Shown: positions 60,320 to 64,000 of the stretch, in pieces | Numbering within the stretch: position 1 is the first letter of the stretch | How the letters are laid out: every line of letters starts with the position of its first letter | NCBI GenBank assembly: GCA_040981125.1 | Contig: JANRMQ010000012.1 | Location: 1 to 64,000 of the forward strand | Length of the DNA stretch: 64,000 nucleotides | Direction: 5' to 3' | Source of the DNA: DASSBQ01 sp040981125 | GTDB taxonomy: Bacteria > Nitrospirota > Nitrospiria > Nitrospirales > Nitrospiraceae | Program-made: the position numbers and the translations under genes | Notes under the pieces: generated by a model | Database searches by the model: none | What the model was told of the DNA's origin: nothing | The model's input: the letters and a program-made list of their open reading frames with translations, nothing else

Positions 60320-61987
60320 ATGACGAACAACCTCCATCCGGCCGATCAGACCACATCCGCGGAACCGCCGGCGGGCGCCGGGAGCCGGACAGGCGAACGG
60401 CAAGTCGCGGTGGCGGCGGACCATGCGCTGAACCGCGAGTCAGCGCGGCGCTCCAAACAAGAGGCAGATCGGCAGCGGGATCGACTCCGCCTACTGCTGC
60501 GTATCACCAATGCGTTGGTCTCCAAACTGAACCTGCCTGAGCTGCTGCGCACCGTGAGCACCATTATGCGAGAGGTCGTGTATCAAGAATATGTGTGCTT
60601 GCTCCTCTACGATGAGGCTCATCGCCAAGTGCGCCTCCTCGCGTTGGATGCTCCCGACGATTCCGAGTGCTTACCGAAGGGTTATGTTGTCGATGTGGCA
60701 AATTCACCAGGGGAACGGGCCCTCCAAACCAAACGGCCGGTGGTGATTCAGCGTCTGGATGAGTTGCGACAGTTCGGTCACGACGTCATCCGCATGTTGG
60801 TGAGTCAAGGATTTCAATCGGTGTGCGCGCTGCCCCTGCTGTCCGGCGAGCGGGCAATCGGCTGTCTGAATCTCGCCTCTCGGCAGGAACAGGCTTTTCC
60901 CGAGCCGGACGTCGAATTTCTCACGCAAGTGGCCGGGCAGATTACTCTGGCGATGGAAAACGCGTTGGCCCATCAGGAGATCACGCACCTCAAGAACAAA
61001 CTGGCCGAAGAAAAGCTTTATCTTCAGGAAGAAGTTCGCACCGAACGTGGGTTTGAAGCAATCATCGGCGACAGCCAGGCCCTGAAGCACGTGCTCGATC
61101 AAGTCACAATCGTGGCTCCGACCGACTCCACCGTGCTGATCCAGGGCGAAACGGGAACCGGCAAGGAGCTCATCGCCCGGGCGATTCATCAGCTCAGCGG
61201 ACGCAAGGAACGGACCTTTGTAAAACTGAATTGCGCCTCTATTCCCAGTGGATTGTTGGAGAGTGAGCTGTTTGGTCACGAACGAGGCGCCTTCACCGGT
61301 GCGATTTCTCACAAGACGGGCCGTTTCGAGCTGGCCGACAACGGAACTATTTTTCTCGATGAAGTCGGCGACATTCCGCTGGAGCTGCAATCCAAACTGC
61401 TGCGAGTGCTGCAGGAACAGGAATTCGAACGACTGGGCGGCACCAAGACCATCCAAGTCAACGTCCGCTTGATTGCCGCGACCAACCGGGATCTCAAGAG
61501 TCTGGTAGATGCGAAGGAGTTTCGAAGCGACTTGTACTATCGACTCAATGTCTTTCCGGTGACCATGCCGCCGCTTCGAGAACGGCGCGACGACATTCCC
61601 CGTTTGGTTCACTATTTTACGCAGCAGCATGCCGTACGTATGAAGAAACACATTGACACGGTTCCCGCCGACACGCTCGAAGCGCTGTCCCGCTATGACT
61701 GGCCGGGCAACGTCCGTGAGCTGGAGAACCTCGTGGAGCGATCCGTCATTCTCACACAGGGCACGGAGTTACAGGTTCCGCTTTCGGAACTTCAAGCGGG
61801 CAATGGCCGAAGGATCACCGCCACACAGACTCTTCGGGAGAGCGAGCGGGAGCAAATCGTGCGGACTCTTCGCCACGTCAACTGGCGCATCGGTGGCGCC
61901 AAAGGAGCGGCAGCCAAACTCGGCCTGAAGCGCACCACACTCACTTCCAAAATGAAGAAGCTCGGCATTGCCCGCCCGCTTCAATGA
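60320..61987 (+). CDS. GAF-domain sigma-54-dependent transcriptional activator
   Basis: 555 residues from ATG 60320, nine bases after the oxidase stop. A coiled coil (about 40-60) leads to one GAF domain (about 65-220: YQEYVCLLLYDEAHRQVRLL). The AAA+ domain has Walker A GETGTGKE, the sigma-54-contacting GAFTGA loop (HERGAFTGAISHK) and Walker B FLDEVGDIP. A Fis-type HTH ends the protein (GAKGAAAKLGLKRTTLTSKM). It is FhlA/NorR-like; the GAF domain senses a small ligand or gas. It probably controls the oxidase unit and needs RpoN, although I find no clear -24/-12 promoter upstream of 57450. Confidence 0.9.
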   Translation: MTNNLHPADQTTSAEPPAGAGSRTGERQVAVAADHALNRESARRSKQEADRQRDRLRLLLRITNALVSKLNLPELLRTVSTIMREVVYQEYVCLLLYDEAHRQVRLLALDAPDDSECLPKGYVVDVANSPGERALQTKRPVVIQRLDELRQFGHDVIRMLVSQGFQSVCALPLLSGERAIGCLNLASRQEQAFPEPDVEFLTQVAGQITLAMENALAHQEITHLKNKLAEEKLYLQEEVRTERGFEAIIGDSQALKHVLDQVTIVAPTDSTVLIQGETGTGKELIARAIHQLSGRKERTFVKLNCASIPSGLLESELFGHERGAFTGAISHKTGRFELADNGTIFLDEVGDIPLELQSKLLRVLQEQEFERLGGTKTIQVNVRLIAATNRDLKSLVDAKEFRSDLYYRLNVFPVTMPPLRERRDDIPRLVHYFTQQHAVRMKKHIDTVPADTLEALSRYDWPGNVRELENLVERSVILTQGTELQVPLSELQAGNGRRITATQTLRESEREQIVRTLRHVNWRIGGAKGAAAKLGLKRTTLTSKMKKLGIARPLQ

Positions 61988-62198
61988 CGAACCATTTCGT
62001 CACTTGACGAGGTATCGTCACCGCCCATCGTCACCGCTCCGGCCAAATCAGCTATCGGCGTTCGAAGGCCTACCTTCATTCCCTATCAATTCAATAGATT
62101 ACGTATCCGTTCTACCGACTACCTGATGCTGGAACGGTTCGTGATACGTGGATCCGGATTAGGTTGGGATTCCATATTCACCGACGAAAGGAGAGCGT

Positions 62199-62654
62199 AT
62201 GAACAGCCATTTCATGAGAGCTGCAGTCGGCATGGCGATCTTGGTCGGCCTACTCGGGACGTCGGCTTGCTTCCGTCATCATACCCCGGCGGAACGAGCC
62301 GACTGGGTGACGGGAAAAATCGCCAAGCGTCTGGACCTCGATGATCAACAGAAGGTCAAACTGGCGGCCGTGAAGGATGAACTCCTGGCGGCGCGTGCCG
62401 ACTCGCAGAAGGAACGCCGAACCACCATGGAAGAAGTTGTCGCTCAGGTGCAAAGCGAGCGGCTGGATGAAGCCAAGGTCGGTCAACTGATTGAGCGCCA
62501 CCAGGCAGCACAAACACGCATGATGCAGCGAGTGTTGCCCAAGGTGTCCGAATGGCATGCCAGTCTGCGTCCCGAACAAAAAGCGGAAGCCGCCAAGCTG
62601 ATTCAGCGGTGGACCGAGCACAGCCCATGGAACAAAATGGACCCGGCTGAGTAA
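62199..62654 (+). CDS. Spy/CpxP-like periplasmic lipoprotein
   Basis: 151 residues, GAAAGGAGAG before ATG 62199. The signal peptide ends LGTSAC (lipobox). The mature part is all-helical with the CpxP/Spy layout: ADWVTGKIAKRLDLDDQQKV and WHASLRPEQKAEAAKLIQRW. Related proteins are chaperones that protect the envelope or regulate Cpx-type sensors. Its 3' end is repeated 660 bases downstream. Confidence 0.8.
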   Translation: MNSHFMRAAVGMAILVGLLGTSACFRHHTPAERADWVTGKIAKRLDLDDQQKVKLAAVKDELLAARADSQKERRTTMEEVVAQVQSERLDEAKVGQLIERHQAAQTRMMQRVLPKVSEWHASLRPEQKAEAAKLIQRWTEHSPWNKMDPAE

Positions 62655-62658
62655 AGAA
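62626..62658 (+). repeat. Direct repeat flanking the DUF2269 gene, copy 1
   Basis: CATGGAACAAAATGGACCCG..., through the stop of the Spy-like gene to AAGAAATCGGC. Matched at 63286-63317 with two substitutions and one deleted A. The pair brackets the DUF2269 gene exactly, offset 660 bases. Confidence 0.8.
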
Positions 62659-62668
62659 ATCGGCCTGG

Positions 62669-63259
62669 ATGTCCTACTCGATTCTGAGGTTCCTCCATCT
62701 TCTAGGATTAGTGCTCATCGGCGCGGGCCTTATCGGTGTTTGGTATGCAGATCTGCGGTCCCGTCAAGCTCAAAGTCTGCCGCTCTTTGCGGAGGCTGTA
62801 CGTCAGATTGCTGTGCTTTACGATGGCCTCGTGGTTCCTGGAGCCGTACTTCTGCTGGGCTCTGGAATCTGGCTGATCATCACGATGTATGGAGGCTGGG
62901 CGTTCCTCACAATCCCCTGGCTGGCCGGGATGGTTGCGTTGTTTGCCTTTGAATTCATAGAAGGCAACACTGTTACCCGCCTCTATTTCATGCGTCTGCG
63001 CCGGCTCACCCAAGCAGCGCTCAAGTTGGGAACTGTAACGGCGGACTTAGAACAGGCAAGAGGAAAGCACCTGCCTACATTCACCCATTTCCTCGATCTG
63101 CCGCTTCTCTTTGTAATAGTGGCGCTGGGAGCGATGAGGCCGAATACCTGGTACCTCTTTGGAATCGGAGTTGTCTTGTCGCTTATTACCGCAGCCGTCC
63201 TTACGCTGGCGATTCCGAGACTGTACCCGCTCAATATCGGTCGTGGAGATCAGTATTGA
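62669..63259 (+). CDS. DUF2269 membrane protein
   Basis: 196 residues. Four to five transmembrane helices: FLHLLGLVLIGAGLIGVWYA, LVVPGAVLLLGSGIWLIITM, FLTIPWLAGMVALFAFEFIE and a C-terminal pair (FVIVALGAMRPNTWYLFGIG; VVLSLITAAVLTLAI). This is the DUF2269 layout (HxxG and GxW features). Function unknown. The gene is flanked by a ~33-base direct repeat, so it seems to have been inserted between the Spy-like and STAS genes. Confidence 0.75.
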   Translation: MSYSILRFLHLLGLVLIGAGLIGVWYADLRSRQAQSLPLFAEAVRQIAVLYDGLVVPGAVLLLGSGIWLIITMYGGWAFLTIPWLAGMVALFAFEFIEGNTVTRLYFMRLRRLTQAALKLGTVTADLEQARGKHLPTFTHFLDLPLLFVIVALGAMRPNTWYLFGIGVVLSLITAAVLTLAIPRLYPLNIGRGDQY

Positions 63260-63285
63260 GCGCAATCTCATCCAGCCTGACGGCT

Positions 63286-63317
63286 CATGGAACCAGATGG
63301 ACCCGGCTGAGTAAAGA
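63286..63317 (+). repeat. Direct repeat flanking the DUF2269 gene, copy 2
   Basis: CATGGAACCAGATGGACCCG... to AAGAATCGGC, a copy of the 3' end of the Spy-like gene out of context, seven bases before the STAS gene. A duplication scar. Confidence 0.8.
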
Positions 63318-63323
63318 ATCGGC

Positions 63324-63602
63324 ATGCTGGGGGTGACCGTACAGGACAGGCAACCGGCGAGAATAGTGTTGGAAGGGACTTTAGCCGGCCCGTGGGTAGA
63401 GGAAACGCGACAGGTTTGGCAACGCTTCTTACAGCAGAAGGGCGGCCGACTCATCGTGGATCTCACGGAGATGTCCCATATCGATTGGGAAGGCAAGTTG
63501 CTGTTGGCCGCCATGTCTCAGGAAGGGGCCGAGCTACTGGCGAGTGGTTGCTATATCAAAACGGTGTTGCAGGAAATCACAGGATTCCAAGAAGAGAAGT
63601 GA
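63324..63602 (+). CDS. STAS-domain protein
   Basis: 92 residues. VLEGTLAGPWVEETRQVWQR, then GGRLIVDLTEMSHIDWEGKL, is a STAS fold, the domain of anti-sigma factor antagonists. The usual phosphorylatable Ser/Thr after the DLS-type turn is replaced by Asp-Trp (HIDWEG), so it may not be switched by a kinase. No anti-sigma partner is nearby. Confidence 0.75.
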   Translation: MLGVTVQDRQPARIVLEGTLAGPWVEETRQVWQRFLQQKGGRLIVDLTEMSHIDWEGKLLLAAMSQEGAELLASGCYIKTVLQEITGFQEEK

Positions 63603-63630
63603 AACGTCATAAATAGAAAGGAGATGCGCG

Positions 63631-63921
63631 ATGCCGGTCACATTAATCAACGTGTTCACAGTCCATAAGGGTAAGGAAGAGGAGTTCGTGAAATGGTGGC
63701 AAGACATAAAAGCCGATATCACCAAGCGACCGGGGTTCATCAGCGGAAAGTTTTATCGGAGCCTCAAGCCTGACAGCCGATACAATTTCATTAACGTCGC
63801 CATTTGGGAAAATGAAGAGCTGTACTGGAAAGCATTTGAACAGAGCGTCACGCACGAGAAGCTGAAGCAGTTGACGGCAGAAATGACCCCGGCTCTCTAT
63901 AACGTCGCTGTTGAGTACTGA
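63631..63921 (+). CDS. Antibiotic biosynthesis monooxygenase (ABM)-domain protein
   Basis: 96 residues, AAAGGAGATG before ATG 63631. A single dimeric ferredoxin-like ABM fold: VTLINVFTVHKGKEEEFVKW, PGFISGKFYRSLKPDSRYNF and INVAIWENEELYWKAFEQS. Such proteins act as small cofactorless oxygenases, or as heme or stress-related proteins. The substrate is unknown. Last gene of the window. Confidence 0.82.
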   Translation: MPVTLINVFTVHKGKEEEFVKWWQDIKADITKRPGFISGKFYRSLKPDSRYNFINVAIWENEELYWKAFEQSVTHEKLKQLTAEMTPALYNVAVEY

Positions 63922-64000
63922 TGCAGTTTGCCGTACGCTTGAATCTGCGATGAGTCGCTCACTTCGAAACCCCCGGGCCCCAAGGGCCGGGACACGTGCT

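Noticed and set aside
63971..63991. GC-rich hairpin at the right edge as a terminator
   Set aside because: The stem has a bulge, lacks a T-run and is cut by the window end.
1..64000. CRISPR array, tRNA or rRNA genes
   Set aside because: No regularly spaced short repeats with unique spacers and no tRNA or rRNA signature were seen on reading both strands.

Overview
The window looks like a chromosomal segment of a GC-rich Nitrospirota bacterium, most likely Nitrospira or a close relative. The pointers are: short cytochrome bd-like oxidase subunits downstream of a split alternative-complex-III (ACIII)-like operon, a 2-oxoglutarate dehydrogenase E1/E2 pair, LigD, a GH65/beta-phosphoglucomutase pair, and many small stress lipoproteins (Slp, BON, YtxH, DUF2934, DUF4142). 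The assignment is inferred from gene content; no rRNA or tRNA gene was seen.

Layout. 1-5.2 kb: a very large hemopexin/tectonin/PQQ-propeller-like protein that runs off the left edge (minus strand), then an M23 metallopeptidase lipoprotein. 5.6-12.5 kb: a cysteine-rich secreted protein, then a TolC/adaptor/RND-permease efflux operon. 12.8-19.0 kb: a visibly more AT-rich accessory block that I read as an integron cassette array without an integrase in view. It has four attC-like sites, cassette genes whose stop codons lie in or next to the R'' box, and five toxin-antitoxin modules or remnants in about 2.9 kb. 19.3-23.6 kb: small envelope and stress genes. 24.2-35.2 kb: a glycosyltransferase, LigD, Slp lipoprotein, a repeat-rich gap with a TIR-bounded MITE-like element, an outer membrane barrel, a DUF4142 protein, a fused FAD/Fe-S oxidoreductase and an enolase-superfamily enzyme.

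35.6-44.3 kb is an eight-gene respiratory cluster: pentaheme cytochrome c, molybdopterin-type subunit, four-cluster ferredoxin, NrfD-like quinol subunit, DUF3341 subunit, monoheme cytochrome c, then two cytochrome bd-like oxidase subunits. It looks like ACIII wired directly to a bd-like terminal oxidase. 44.3-56.7 kb: a DUF2254 membrane protein, beta-phosphoglucomutase divergent from a GH65 phosphorylase, a tandem UspA protein, an internally duplicated periplasmic protein, a lipoprotein, SucB/SucA, and another lipoprotein. 56.8-63.9 kb: a receiver-only response regulator, a 953-residue protein joining CcoN, CcoO and a diheme CcoP-like part in one chain, a GAF/sigma-54 activator, then Spy-like, DUF2269, STAS and ABM proteins.

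The two oxygen-reducing systems, the sigma-54 activator and the envelope-stress proteins suggest an organism adapting respiration and envelope to changing oxygen. The array at 12.8-19 kb is the horizontally acquired part.
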